A stretch of 64,000 nucleotides of DNA from Symbiodinium microadriaticum (GCA_001939145.1 LSRX01000466.1:220433-284432); one strand, 5' to 3'. Positions 23,009 to 35,865 are shown, counted from the stretch's first letter. Notes: generated by a model from the sequence alone, not told the origin. Made by a program: numbers and translations.

Positions 23009-24181
23009 ATGGGACTTTGCTTGTCCCGGAAGGAGGGGCAACTGTACCAAGAATACAAGGCATGTCTTCCGCCCATGCAGGGCAAGGTGGTTGCTATCAC
23101 AGGTTGTACATCAGGCACTGGCCTCGTTTTTGCACGGACCCTTGCACAAGCAGGCGCTGAAGTCATCATGCTTAACAGGTCTTCCAAAAGAGCTGATGAT
23201 GCCTTGAAGGACGTGCAAGCTTTGACGTCGCAGGTGACTTTCATTGAGTGTGACCTCATGAGTTTTGCCAGCGTAAGGAAGGCAGCAATTGAGCTGAACC
23301 AGAGGTTCGCATCCAAAGGCCTCGATGTTCTTTGCAACAACGCAGGAGTTTCAACCCAACCGGATCAAGCCACAGTAGATGGCTATGATCCCCAAATGCA
23401 AACCAACCATCTGTCACACTTCCTCTTGACGCAGCAAGTCTGGCCTCTACTTTTGAAAGCGGCTGATCTTCGAGGGGAATCCCGAGTGGTGAACCACAGC
23501 AGTGGCTATCGCCACGCGCATAAGCAGCCCTTCGATGTAAAGTACTATGGAAAGAACGGCGGTCAGCTCGGAGGAGACGACGAAAGCTTCATGGAGACCA
23601 TCACCTTTCACCCGCCCGGACTTGAACGCTACTGCCATTCAAAGCTTGCCAACCTCATCTTCACCTATGCACTGGATGACCGGATTCGCCAGAAGGGTCT
23701 TAAGGTGAAGGCCCTTTGTGCCAATCCAGGCTTCACCGCCACTCGCCTGGTCGCGAATTCCGATCGTTTGAGGTCCTGGTCGGATTTCATGGCTCGGCTC
23801 GCACAGTCCGAGGAGGACGGCACTTTGGGCATCCTGCGCTGCGCCTGCGATCCTTTAGCCCAGTCCGGTGACTTCTTCAGCCCCGCGGGCGGTGCTTTTG
23901 CGACGCTCGGCCCTCAAACCCCTGCAAAGAAACCGACAGGTCATGTGCCTGTCATCATCAAAAAGGATATAAGATTAAAGCCAGGTTAAACTGATTAAAC
24001 AAAACAACAATATAATATAATTAATATAATACACAAACCCACAGAGTTGCTGCTTCTCTTTTTGCCCAGGACCGGCCCAGCAGTTCTTCTGGATCGCGAA
24101 GATGACCTCATCACGCCGGAGATGCGCGAGCTGGTGTGGAGAGCAAGTGAGGAGGCGGCCGGCGAGCGCTTCGATCCTTGA
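23009..24181 (+). CDS. Short-chain dehydrogenase/reductase, two exons
   Basis: Exon 1 is 23009-23934 and exon 2 is 24070-24181, joined by a GA-AG intron that restores KKPTGPAVLLDRE and a helical end (TPEMRELVWRASEEAAG), as in retinol dehydrogenase-like SDRs. The product is about 345 residues. Signatures: cofactor loop TGCTSGTG, NNAG (in LCNNAGV) and catalytic YCHSK. The size and order fit the RDH/protochlorophyllide-reductase-like branch, with an NAD(P)H-dependent oxidoreductase role and unknown substrate. The N-terminus MGLCLSRK has Gly2, Cys4 and Ser6, a pattern suiting N-myristoylation plus palmitoylation and so membrane anchoring. Reading through the junction without splicing gives an unrelated 18-residue tail, so the GA donor is inferred from the better C-terminus. 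Confidence 0.88.
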
Positions 24182-26107
24182 ACGCTGGGATCGGATATCG
24201 GATGTCTAGGAGCCTAGGTTTTGCTGTTTCAATGTCCTCTCTCGCTCTCTCGCTCGGAGTCCCCGCACACGCGTCTGCCGTTTCAAAACAAGCCTGAATC
24301 TGTGTCTGCAAGCTTCGTCCACACCCGTATCTTTACAGACTGAAAGATGACTGCATGAAGGAAGGACTGAAGGGAGGAAAGAAGGAAGGGAACTAAATGA
24401 AGCGCAGTGAAAAATGCACTGACGCAAAGGTCATGAACTGAACTGCAGGATGGAGGGAATGACGGATGGATGGATGCATGGGTGGATGGATGGACGGAAT
24501 TAACCATGGCATGAACGATGGACAGACGGAAGGGAGTGAGGTAGGAAGGCAGCAATGAAGAAATGAATGTATGAACGAAGTGTCATGGGATGAAATTGGA
24601 GTGAAGCGAATTCAGCTGAATGAGAAGAAATACAATGAAACTTATGAATCTATGAATTTGCATATGTGGCCTGGTGAGTGAGTGAACGAAGTGAGCGAGC
24701 CAGACAGCGAATGAGTGAGTTGGGCGGAAGTGAGGCGGGAGGGTGAGTGAGTGAGCCACTGAGTCAGTGGATGAATGGACTGTAAGAGAGCGAAATGAGG
24801 TCAAACCACACGACCGAAAACAACGGACGAGAGCGGATGAAGTCAATGAAAAGCACAAATGTCTACATGTGTGTATTTATTTGCATGTGCTCAAATCCGT
24901 AGGTTTATATGCAATACCTCTCGATTCATGTCTTTGTCCCATGGTGCTTCCTTAGCTGTCTGTATGCTCTGCATGCATGCATTGGCCATTTTATTCTGTA
25001 TTCACATCGGTTTTCTTCTGTTCATTCGGTGTTCATGTTTGGCCTGTTTGTTATTATGTGTTGACATGGCATGGTTCGAGTCCATATATGCATGACTGCG
25101 TTGGTCTTTTTGCAAGCTATGCGCAGCTCGGTTTCCATCTGTCCCGGGAAGCACAAGGGCAAAAAAGGAGCGAGCACATAAATTGCAGACTGCTGTTTGC
25201 AGCCCATGAGTTCTGGCGAGGTTCCATGAGCTTGTCAAGGAGGCCAGCAAGTTGCCTGAGACCACAGCTGAAGTGAGATCCGGGAGGGCGTTCGCGGTCA
25301 AAAAGCCTCGGAGGCGCCAAGCTCCGATTTAGCTCTCTGGGGCCCTGTGCACAAGAAAGCTTTCTCGCATAGTGATATGCGTGGCTCAAGTTGAGGCTTT
25401 TTGTGATACTGCAAGTAAGAAGAAGCCGCTTGAAGTCCTGAAGCCGAAAGTGTGCCGTTCATGCCATCGACCACTCTCGCCGCAGTCTTCACGTACTTCT
25501 AGCCCGAAGCACACATAGGAAACAGCTTCTTGCTGCTGCTCCCGGGTCGAGAGCTCGGAGGCCTGGGAGGGATCCCTCAAGCGCTAAACCTTCAATAAAC
25601 CTACTTAGATTAAGATTCTTCCTTAGGGGCAGCCATGTGGGAACGCGGAACTTCTGGGGTTTCTCGGGCCCTAAGCCCCTCAGGGGAGCCCCCGAGGTGA
25701 CTCCATGGCGAGCTGCGGGCCCAACCCCCAAATTTCAACGGTGATGTAGATGGGGATCCGGACATTTGTTATGGTCCTGAAAGACAGATCAGGAGTCTAC
25801 ATCGTGTTGTTGCACTTGTTATTCCCTTGCTCCATAGAAAGTTGAACAGTTTTTCGCTCCAACCCACCTAGATCTGCAGTAGTTGAAGCTTGCTTGATTA
25901 TGCTCTGCAGATTATCGGCAAGCCATGAGTATTGATGGCGATTGTACGCAGCACAGTAGTGGGCAAGTTTGCATGCTCGCACTCGACTCTTGCAGATCCC
26001 CACAACCAAATCTCAAAACGAGTCCCACATGGTACCCCATCATGGTACCCCATCCGAGGCCCTGCTCAAAACCGGTGTCTTTGTTTCCTTCGAAAACACT
26101 AATTGAA
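24182..26107. other. Intergenic with GGAT/GTGA simple repeats
   Basis: No gene supported. About 24340-24800 is purine-rich with degenerate GGAT, GAAT and GTGA repeats (clearest at about 24450-24500), on which open frames are artefacts. About 24850-25100 and 25800-26100 are unremarkable. Confidence 0.55.
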
Positions 26108-28129
26108 ATGAAGAAAAAAGTTGTTTGTTCAGCCACAAACCCTGTTTTGTCCGCCTATGAGCTCTGCCTGCTGTGCGCCATGACTGTGCTTGCCATCGCA
26201 GTTGTCAGGTATGACAGAACAAGAGCCACAGGAGCGTCATGGGTTGCTGGCATCGGAGCCCCGGCAAAGCGAGCCTGTGTTGGGAGGCCCCTCTTGCGGG
26301 TTCTGGGTTTCAGGCTTTGTCTTGGGCATTGGGTCCTTAGAAGGCCCTCCATGCGATACCATGAGTCTTGGTTGAAAGCGTCCTGCAAGGTGCTTTGGTT
26401 TCCTGGAACACATTCTGGGTGGTCGTGTTCCCCTTGCTCATCGCCGCCGTGGTCGTGCCGTGGCTTCTTGACCATCGGATCATTTCGGAAGTCGTCGTCG
26501 GCCTCATTGCCCTCTACTTGATGATCGAGGGCATCATTTTGGTGTGCTTCCCCCGAGCCTTCCAACTCTGGGCGCTCCAAAGGCCCTGGAACTTCCTCGT
26601 TCGCCTCTTGTTGCCGCCCATTGAGATCTTGGACAGCATCGGGGCGGGCGGCACCGACCTCTCGATGTTCACCTATCGCCAGTGGGGAGAGAATCTCTGT
26701 GCCAGTGGACAAGTCTGGCTGGGGAGTCACGCCGTGGTTTCCAAAGCCTTGACAAGTCCCCAGGCCCGGAACCATTGGCTGGGCGAACACCCGCTTCTTC
26801 GCAGTGCCCTGCCGGAAGGTGACACGGGCCGCTGTGTTTTCCTCTTGAGCCTCTCCGGCAAGGCTGCCGGGGGCACGGGCGACCACGAGGCCTTCCGCAA
26901 GTGCATGATCGACACCTTGTTCAACGACGCCGCTATGAGAAGGGAGACGGATGATCTTTCACAGTCCTACATGGAGCAGGCTGCGGAGGATTTCGTGAAG
27001 ATGACTTCCTACAACTTCTATCATGCATCCGATGGTGGCAACACAAGCTTTTGGATCAAGTACTTGCACCACGTGATCTTTGGCATGGACGTCCGAAATC
27101 CTCAGGAGGTGACGGCACTCTACTCCTTCCTCTTTGGCAGCATGGCCCTGACGCACTACCTCGAACCCTTCGGTCGCCTACCTTGCATCTCACAGCATAA
27201 AACCATCGACGAGGTGGCCGACCTCTACGAGAAGTCCCCGGCGTTTGCCAACTTCAAGGTGGGCTCAAACAGAAACCGCAGTGCTGTGAAGCATAGATTC
27301 TGAGTCGTGGTTCAATCAGAGGGGCCGACGGCCGGTCGAGCTGGTACATAGCCGCGTCGTGTTGGTCAGTGACAGACAGCGTTGTCTTGTGAAACATCAG
27401 CTTGTTCTTTCTCCTGCTTCAAACATCTCTATTCGGCCGGGTGCCCACTTGTTGCTGAGTCTACCGTAGTTGTTCATAGTGCTTTCCTGTCGGGTCGAGC
27501 TTCGTTCTTGATCCAAATCGTATCAGCCCCTCTGGTCCACCAGCGATGCAGCCGCCACTATTGTCCTTGCAAGAAGTAAGGTCAAGCCAGAGTACAACAA
27601 CATGACTGCCAGAGAGCTTGCTGTTCTCATGACCGCAATCATGCGCATCGCGGGCATCCAGGGCTCCCGCATGTTGATGTGGCTCTGCACGTCCGGAGAT
27701 AAGCATGGCAACCTCCAGACCGACATCCGCCCGATATGGGACTCGCTGAACTTGGACGATGATGATGAACTCGAGAGGTTCGTCCTCGAGGTCTCCAGAC
27801 TCTCCCCTCCCGTGACCATCTCCCACCGAATTGCCCAAGAGGATTTCTCCTGCGAGATCAAGGGCAAAAGCTACACCTTCCCCAAGGGAACCAACGTGGC
27901 CATCCCGATTGTCTATGCCAACATTGACGAGGCAGCTTGGGGCCCCGATGTCTGGGAGTTCAACCACAACCGGCCCGGCCTCAAAGAGAAGCAGGTGAGC
28001 TTCAACTCCGTGAACGGCGTGGGCGATCGTGAATGTCCTGGCAAAGGCTTGGTACTGAGGAGTATGATTCGCCTGCTCCGGATCGTTGGCAAGAAGAGGA
28101 GGCAGCAAAGCGCGGCTCAGAACGTCTGA
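26108..28129 (+). CDS. Membrane-anchored cytochrome P450, three exons
   Basis: Exons 26108-26208, 26379-27258 and 27581-28129 join across two GT-AG introns to give about 509 residues, the normal P450 size. The N-terminus has hydrophobic segments (ELCLLCAMTVLAIAVV; WVVVFPLLIAAVVVPWLL; VVVGLIALYLMIEGIILVCF) consistent with ER-type anchoring. The K-helix EVSRLSPPV supplies the ExxR motif, and the haem loop NGVGDRECPGKGL supplies the thiolate Cys479. The I-helix is probably LMTAIMRIAGIQGS, without the classic AGxDTT. That, with the EVxRxxPPV form, recalls CYP74-type fatty-acid hydroperoxide enzymes, but this sub-assignment is a guess. The haem Cys motif lacks the usual Phe-x-x-Gly spacing. Substrate unknown. 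Confidence 0.8.
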
Positions 28130-30931
28130 GCTTCTGAGCCTTGGCTTGGCAGATGGGGATGAGATGTGTGAGTCGATATCCCTGTGGCACCAGCTCCACA
28201 GATCGATTCGCGTCGTTACAGTACCGGTGCCCGACTTCAATGCCTTGTATACGCCTTGGAAATTCTGGGATTCTCGAGCTGCCCCCTGTTGGAACCCAGA
28301 TCAGGAATCTGTCACTCACCCTCACTTCCTTTCTGGGCAGCATGCGAATCCTTCCTTCTGTGCGAAATCGTCAAAATGGGCGTTTCCGTCTAGGTGCTTG
28401 CAGACTGCACTGTGGCGTGTGGTCCGCGTTTTAAGCCCACCAGCACTGCCTGCGCTCTGGTGCGACGAAAAACAAGCGCAGGCACCATGAGGCTCAGGCG
28501 CTGTTGCTCTGAAGCGATCTGCTTGTTTCCGGGCAGCATTGCCTCGAAGTGGGGCACTTGTAGTGAAGTGGTGCTCGAACCTCGCTGTTTGAGAGCCCAA
28601 CATGAACAGGTTTTCACAGTACCATCTTCACGTTCACCCCCACTTGAATAGCCGACTGGAATTCGGGAAAATTCACCAGGCCAGAACTTAACGCCTGTTG
28701 ATGATGATGACGGTGCGCGATTTGAGTGATGATGACTTTGGCACCGCATCCCCGTTTCAACCTGAGTTCGCGTGTTTTGCCGTCCGAACAACGCAGATAC
28801 CAAGAAAACCAAACGTGGAAGCGAGGCAGACTTGAGTTGGGAACCTTCCGAGGAGGCCTTTCTGAACTGCCGAAAGATGAGGGCATCCGAGCCCACAGCT
28901 TGACGACAGAATTTCGGCCCAAAACATAGATACACGGGATTACACGGGCACATGGGAGGACAAGAGGATTCACAGGAATGTTGGCAGTTCTATTGATGAC
29001 CCACAGATTTCTTCCAGCTGAGCAAGTGGTTTCGTGGTGCCATGGCTCCCATCGAAGCAGCTGCGGAAGGCGCGCTTTCAATGACATGCAACATGGTACG
29101 GATTTCGTGAGGGAGCCGTTGAGCGTTGGCATAATCGAAGATTCTCTTGTTCTGCAAAGTCAAAGAGGACAAAGTGCCATGATTGCAACGTAGCCTGGTC
29201 GTTGCTGGTGGCAGTCCTACTCATCTTAAGAGTCTTTGTCACAGCAGTCTCGTGCATTGAAGCATCTTTGCAAGCACCACCTAGCCTACGCCCTTGATTT
29301 GCTTGTCGCGGTCAGGTGAGCTTGAGAAGCTGGTTGATGAGGTCCGCTGCGATTTTGCCTTTCCAAGATACACACTGCACAGAGCTTCTCTCCTCTCCAA
29401 CCGGTCTGGGGTCGCTGCTTTTGAAATCTGCTGAAGCTGCAAACCCCTATCAGGATCCAGGTTAAAGCCGTGTGCACCATTTCGCGTGAGCCCAGCCCAC
29501 GCGCAGCGTTGAAGTTTGCCCATGCAGGATGCGAGTTGCATCGCCATGAAGCCAGCACCGCTCTCAGACTTGGGCTGTGAGCCCAATGTGAATGAACTCA
29601 GCCTTCGTTTGGGGAGTAGTGCAAGCAGAAAATGAGCTTGAACGGCGCAAGCAGGTGGCACTGCGCCAGGATGAGAGCATATCCAGCAAGTTCCTGGGTC
29701 ATTTGGACGTGGGACGTCGCTGCAAGGCCCAGTTCGCAGTTCACGACGACGAGCTTTTTTGGAGCCGATGCGCATCTCTTCCGCCAGGTTCTCCGGACAT
29801 CCGCTCCAAAGACGGGCGAACGGCGGCGTGCCCTGGTCACTGAGGAGTCCGGTCGCCAAGGCAAGTCTTCTACGAGCTTTCGCTGTGCGGCTGGTCTCAA
29901 TCGTTGAAGGCTGGATTACCATCATCGACAGCAGGGGCGAGCCCTGCGTTGCCCCGGCCAGTGCAGCAAGCACCTCAGTGTCATGAGAACGCCATGCAAA
30001 GTCCTTTATTGTCTACACCTCGGGACCACTGGTGCACCGTCAGCTGTTCCAAGCGTTCCGTGCAACTGCAGCCTGCAGGTGCAGAAGCCCTCTTCGCTAT
30101 CGCAGGCAGCTCGCTCTTGCTCGAAACCAGCGGCTAGATCTGTTCTGTCTCTGTCGGCACGGTTAGACTTGGTTGGTGCTCTAATGGGGAGCGGTGGCAT
30201 CATCACTGCCAGCATCATCACCGTTACCATCCGACCTGAAGTCCAAACCCCACAAAACCGCGAAACCCCGAAACCTGTCACACCCGAGCTTTGGCCCTGG
30301 CTCTGCCTGGCTTTGCTCCCAAGGTTGCGGTGGGCTCGCAGCTCGAAGTGCCCAAGCCTCAAAGTTGCGCCACGCTGTCGGCTGCCGCTGTCGGCTTTGC
30401 AAAGAGAGCCTCTTGCGGAGGGAGGGGGGGGGGTGACATGGAGTCGGAAAAGCTCAGGCTATGCATGCTCCTCGTGCGTGCCGGGGAGGCTCTCAGCAGC
30501 AAAGGCCTCACGTCGGCCTCACTTCAAGGATTCAAGGGGGGGTGAGAGCTTGTGTGCTGGTGCGGGGCAGCTGCCGGCGTTCAGCAGAAGGTTCGCGGTG
30601 CCTCCTGCATCCGAGGTCCCTTCCTGGACACGCTCCTGCCACACAGCAGGCCGGCTGCGAGAAGTAAATATAAGGGACAAACGAAAAGATAAGGCGCCAT
30701 GGAGATTTGGGATGTGAACAGCTTGGAAGAGCTAGGAACACGACTTTGCATAAGATCGATTTTTTGGCCGGGTCGTGCGGGGCTCGGAGGACGTAAGTAT
30801 AGTTTCAAAAATTTCGAGGCGTCCCACAACGGGACTAAGCACAGAGCCTCCAGCTATCCTCAGAGTGCCTCCCTGCAGGATTAAAGTGTTGGAATTGGCA
30901 CCGGAGCCGTTTTCTCAGTGGTGCTCAGCAA
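28130..30931. other. No supported gene (2.8 kb)
   Basis: Only one stretch looks remotely translated: about 29620-29760 on +, charged residues including ELERRKQVALRQDES and HLDVGRRCKAQFAVHDDE. No domain is recognised and no exon partners were found. The rest appears non-coding. Confidence 0.4.
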
Positions 30932-31315
30932 GTGGATGGTTCGGAATTCCGGTTCCGATTCCGGAAGATGTTTGCTGCGTTTCCCAGTCCAAAGACGTCG
31001 CCCTTGCTCGATTCGATGCGGCCGAGGTCCGCCTCACAGCAGAGGCACCTGCGAACGCACGCTGTGCCAACTCCTGGTCCTTTGTCTCCCAGGAGGGCCC
31101 TCGTGTCGACCGTCTCGGTGGAGCCGGCACCCCGAGACGTGGGAGACACGGGCCAGCAGAACAGAGCGGAGAGCGCGTCGAGGCCCAACGAGGAGCACAT
31201 CCAGGGCTGGGCCGCAACCTTGGGCCCGTTCTGGAGCTGTAAAAACATATTATCAGTGGTGTCCTCCTTCGGTATTCTCAGGTCAGCCTCTGCAGCTCCA
31301 CCGGGGCCGTTCTAG
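30932..31315 (+). CDS. Possible exon(s) encoding a disordered Ser/Pro/Arg-rich segment
   Basis: An open frame with phosphorylation-site-like composition (FPSPKTSPLLDSM; TPGPLSPRRALVSTVS) and no fold. It lies upstream of the ankyrin exons in the same orientation and could be the N-terminal region of that gene. Composition alone is weak evidence. Confidence 0.3.
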   Translation: MDGSEFRFRFRKMFAAFPSPKTSPLLDSMRPRSASQQRHLRTHAVPTPGPLSPRRALVSTVSVEPAPRDVGDTGQQNRAESASRPNEEHIQGWAATLGPFWSCKNILSVVSSFGILRSASAAPPGPF

Positions 31316-31589
31316 TCAGGCTCGGCCTCGGAGTCAAGGAGGATCCACGGGTTTCCATTTGTCTGCAGGCTCGCTGCCGGCGCCGCCAAGCTCCCCAAGG
31401 CGATGAAGGCTTCCGCCCAGGAGGCTCGGCCTTCGAAACGGCTATAGGGCACGGCCTCTTTGCCTCTCTGCCCATGGCCAGGGTAAGGAGGAGAGCGCGG
31501 ATGCGAACACGCGCGTGCAGATGGCCCGGCCGGCGCTGTTCCCACCCCCTGCCCCCGCCTGCTGACGTGTGACTCCCCGTCGCGCGCCA

Positions 31590-33180
31590 GGTCACGAAGC
31601 TGCTCGAGTTGGCGAGGACGGTGACACAGAGCTGGATTCCGAGCATTTGTAAAAATCACGCTTCGGAGAGGTCCGGCGATTTGGAAGCCTTCAAGGCCAT
31701 CGCCGAGGCAGGCAGAGCGTGAAAGTTCGAGTTGAAAAGGAGGGAGGCCAGAAAAGGAGGGGTCACCAGCGAGCCTTTCTTCTGAGGCTGGGGTCCTCGA
31801 GCCAGGCGGGGCAGAAGCACACGCGTCAGAGAGCTCGCTTTCCCAGCTTTCTGGTTGCCAGGCACCGATCGCTCGGGCCTTTCTCCGGTGTCCCCGACCA
31901 GGCACAGAGACTCCAGACTCGAGAAAGCAGGGGAGAGGATTCAAAAGACACGATGTGCCAGAAGTGAGCGTTTAAAGTCTTGTTTTCCTCATTGAGAGAG
32001 AACAGAGAGAGTGCCGGAGCGGAGAACTCGCTTCATGTGCCAAAAGGCACACGAAGACGCTCATCAACCGAAGCGACATCCGGGGCCGCACGGCCTTGAT
32101 GTACGCCTCAGCCATCGGCAGTCGAGACATTGCTGGGGCGCCCGGCAAAGCTGGAGAAGTCAGCTCCAGCGAAACGAACCCCGCATGCAAAGGTAACGCC
32201 CTCATAAGCGAAGCCCCCCGCGCAAGGTCGACTACCTTTTAAGCAAGGGGGAGGCGAGGCCTCACGCCAGCGCATTCTAGCCAGAGTGCAGAGAACTGCC
32301 CCGCTTTTGCCGGTGAGGTCTACGTGAACGCTGTGGACGACACGCAGAAGACGGCCCTCCACCACGCCGTGAAGAGCTCCAAGGAGCCCACAGCAGCGCA
32401 CGGAGACAGCTCTGCCTCTGCAGGGAAGAGAGGGCCTTGGGCATCGCAGTGACACAGGCCGAGATCTCGCGCCTGCTCCTGCGTGCCGGCGCCATGATCG
32501 ATGCACGCGACCACAACGGATGCACGGCCTGGTTGCCCAATCGCAGAGCCCGAAAAGATGATTGGACGCGGCTACCCCAGCGTCCCCACATCTTGCATGC
32601 CAAGGCGCTGATGCTTGCTGCCGGAACCGGCGATGTAGACGGTGTCCAGGTAGGACAGTCAGGGCTGCTCTCGCCTTGGTAGCAGCATCCTGGGCTCTTA
32701 TGAATGGGGTCTACTCTTAATTACCATAATAAGGAAACCATCTCTTAGTCACATTTCTTTACTATGCATTATTTTGGGAAACTGAACTTGCATTCCTTAA
32801 CAGGAACCCCAGCATGGTAAGGGCAGAGTCTGGAGATGTTGCCTCCTCACACTCTTCAGTTGGGGGACGCGCTCGAATCGGAGCCCATGGTATCTTGTCC
32901 ACTATCTTGGAGTCTGGGTTCGAGAGGTGGAGTGCTATACTATGTACTATATACCGTTGTAAATTGGCGCAGGCTCTTTCCCGAGCTGTATGTGTATAAA
33001 CATACTGTATGAATATATGCATATACCAGGTACGTGGATGTTCCAAACAAGAGTCCCCACATCAGAAGTAGGCCTTTGCAGACCTCGGTCACTCTGCTCG
33101 GTTTCCTTTAGTGTTGCAGGTCCTCCTGGAGAAGGGAGCTAATGCGAATGCGCGGGACTACCTGGCGCAGCTGCTTGTTT
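31590..33180 (+). CDS. Ankyrin-repeat protein, several exons
   Basis: Ankyrin-type segments occur in order in different frames. They are: about 31650-31720 (SGDLEAFKAIAEAG); about 32060-32140 (INRSDIRGRTALMYASAIGS); about 32311-32395 (VNAVDDTQKTALHHAVKSSK); about 32447-32530 (ISRLLLRAGAMIDARDHNG); and about 32602-32649 (ALMLAAGTGDVDGVQ), spliced to 33120-33175 (VLLEKGANANARDYLA). The last junction is exact: a 470-base GT-AG intron (32650-33119) splits one repeat between its two helices. These repeats mediate protein-protein contacts. The gene start, other junctions and end are not resolved, and it may continue towards 33250. Partner domains were not seen. Confidence 0.65.
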
Positions 33181-33321
33181 TGGATGGCGACGGCACCTTT
33201 TCCGACAAAGAAGCTGGAGCCGTATGTTGGAGCATTCGTTGGTGCCCTTTCGTGTTGATGGCAGGGGAACAGCGCACTGTCCTATGCGCAGGACTTCAAT
33301 CACCAGGAGGCCTCATACGTA

Positions 33322-33347
33322 CATGCATACATACATACATACATACA
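33322..33347. repeat. (CATA)n microsatellite
   Basis: Short run of CATA units (about six), preceded by TACATG. Confidence 0.8.
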
Positions 33348-33427
33348 TGCGTACACACGTTGATACATATTAATTATATTCATATTTAAGGCAACGGCCG
33401 CTTGCCTTCACCGTGTGTTTTTGGTTC

Positions 33428-33485
33428 GGCCTGCCTTGGGCTTGAATTAATAGAATATCACTCTAACCTCTCTAACCTCTCTAGT
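33428..33485. repeat. Left flanking repeat of the 53-bp array
   Basis: GGCCTGCCTTGGGCTTGAAT followed by CTCTAACCTCTCT. It is repeated in the same orientation from 35990 on the other side of the satellite array. Confidence 0.8.
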
Positions 33486-33555
33486 TTTGATGTCGCGCAA
33501 AAGAAATGGCACTCGGCAGCCTACAAAAAGTGACGGGTTGGGCCTGCCTTAATAA

Positions 33556-35865
33556 AAATGGCGCGCCTTCCTTCACCTCTCGGTTTGTGGCCAAAACCGA
33601 GGGGTGAAAAGGAGCGCGGCCTTCCTTCACCTCTCGGTTTGTGGCCAAAACGGAGGAGTGAAAGGAGCGCGGCCTTCCTTCACCTCTCGGTTTGCGGCCG
33701 AAACCGAAGAGTGAAAGCAGCGCGGCCTTCCTTCACCTCTCGGTTTGTGGTCTAAATCGAGGAGTGAAAGGAGCGCGGCCTTCCTTCACCTCTCGGTTTG
33801 TGGCCAAAACTGAGGAGTGAAAGGAGCGCGGCCTTCCTTCATCTTTCAATTTATGGCCAAAACGGAGGAATGAAAAGAGCGCGGCCTTCCTTCACATGTC
33901 GGTTTGTGGCCAAGGACTGAAAAAAGCGCGGCTCGGCTCGTGGCCAAAACCGAGGAGTCAACCTTCCTTCACCTCTCGGTTTGAGGCCAAAACCGAGGAG
34001 TGAAAGGAGCGCGTCCTTCCTTCACCTTTCGGTTTGTGGTCAAAACCTAGGAGTGAAAGGAGCGCGGCCTTCCTTCACCTTTCGGTTTGTGGCCAAAACC
34101 CAGGGGTGAAAGGAGCGCGGCCTTCCTTCACCTCCCGGTTTGTGGCCAAAACCGAGGAGTGAAAGGAGCGCGGCCTTCCTTCACCTCTCGGTTTGTGGCC
34201 AACACCGAGGAGTGAAAAGAGCGCGGCCTTCCTTCACTTCTCCAGTTTGTGGCTAAATTCGAGGAGCGCGGCCTTCCTCTCCCGATTTGTGGCCAAAACC
34301 GAGCGCGGCCTTCCTTCACCTCCCAGTTTGTGGCCAAAACCGAGGAGTGAAAGGAGCGCGACCTTCCTTCACCTTTCGGTTTGTGGCCAACACCGAGGAG
34401 TGAAAGGAGCGCGGCATTCCTTCACCTTTCGGTTTGTGGCAAAAACCGAAGAGTGAAAGGAGCGCGGCCTTCCTTCACATGTCGGTTTGTGGCCAAAACC
34501 GAGGAGGGAAAGGAGCGCGGCCTTCCTTCACCTCTCGGTTTGTGACCAAAACCGAGGAGTAAAAGAAGCGCGGCCTTCCTTCACCTCTCGGCTTGTGGCC
34601 AAAACCGAGGAGTGAAAGCAGCGCGGCCTTCCTGCACCTCTCGGTTTGTGGTCTAAATCGAGGAGTGAAAGGAGCGCGGCCTTCCTTCATCTTTCGGTTT
34701 ATGGCCAAAACGGAGGAGTGAAAGGAGCGCGGCCTTCCTTCACCTCTCGGTTTGTGGCCAAAACGGAGGAGTGAAAGGAGCGCGGCCTTCCTTCACCTCT
34801 CGGTTTGTGGCCAAAGCCGAGGGGTGAAAGGAGCGCGGCATTCCTACACCTCCCGGTTTGTCGCGAAAACCGAGGAGTGAAAGGAGCGCGAGGAGTGAAA
34901 AGAGCGCGGCCTTCCTTCACTTCTCGGTTTGTGGCCAAAACCGAGGAGTGAATGGAGCGCGGCCTTCCTTCACTTCTCGGTTTGTGGCCAAAACCGAAAA
35001 GCGAAAGGAGCGCGGCGTTCCTTCATGTTTCGGTTTATGACCAAAACGGAGGAGTGCAAGGAGCGCGGCTTTCCTTCACCTCTCGGTTGGCCAAAACCGA
35101 GGAGTGAAAGGAGCGCGGCCTTCCTTCACCTTTCGGTCTGTGGCCAAAACGGAGGAGTGAAAGGAGCGTGGCCTTCCTTCACCTCTCGTTTTGTGGCCAA
35201 AACCGAGGAGTGAGAGGAGCGCGGCCTTCCTTCACCTTTTGGTTTGTGGCCAAAACCGAGAAAGTGAAAGGAGCGCGGCCTTCTTTCACCTCTCGGTTTG
35301 TGGCCAAAACGGAGGAGTGAAAGGAACGCTGCCTTCCGTCACCTCTCGGTTTGTGGTCAAAACCTAGGAGTGAAAGGAGCGCGGCCTTCCTTCACGTCTC
35401 GGTTTGTGGCCAACACCGATGAGTGAAAGGAGCGCGGCCTTCCTTCACCTTTCGGTTTGTGGCCAAAACCACGGAGTGAAAGGGGCGCGGCCTTCCTTCA
35501 CCTCTCGGTTTGTGGCCAAAACCGAGGAGTGAAAGAAGCGCAACCTTCCTTGACTTCTCGGTTTGTGGCCAAAACCGAAGAGTGAAAGGAGCGCGGCCTT
35601 CCTTCATCTCTCGGTTTGTGGCCAAAACCGAGGAATGAAAAGAGCGCGGCCTTCCTTCACCTCTCGGTTTGTGGCCAAAAGCACGGAGTGAAAGGAGCGC
35701 GGCCTTCCTTCACCTCTCGGTTTGTGGCCAAAGCCGAGAAATGAAAGGAGCGCGGCCTTCCTTCACTTCTCCAGTTTGTGGCTAAATTCGAGGAGCGCGG
35801 CCTTCCTCTCTCGATTTGTGGCCAAAACCGAGGAGTGAAAGGAGCGCGGCCTTCCTTCACCTCTT
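33556..35865. repeat. 53-bp tandem satellite array, about 43 copies
   Basis: Unit of 53 bases with the steady core GGAGCGCGGCCTTCCTTCAC, then CTCTCGGTTTGTGGCCAAAA and CCGAGGAGTGAAA. Some copies are truncated (for example about 33915-33955 and 34260-34300) and many carry point changes. Because 53 is not a multiple of three, open frames through it cycle through three peptides; none is likely to be a gene. Confidence 0.95.

Noticed and set aside
23935..24010. GT donor at 23940 for the SDR intron
   Set aside because: It gives an unrelated C-terminus; the GA donor five bases earlier restores a typical SDR tail and a neat end.
33555..35860. Several 60-90 residue frames on both strands with repeated peptides
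   Set aside because: They are produced by the 53-bp satellite; the period is not a multiple of three, so no consistent protein results.
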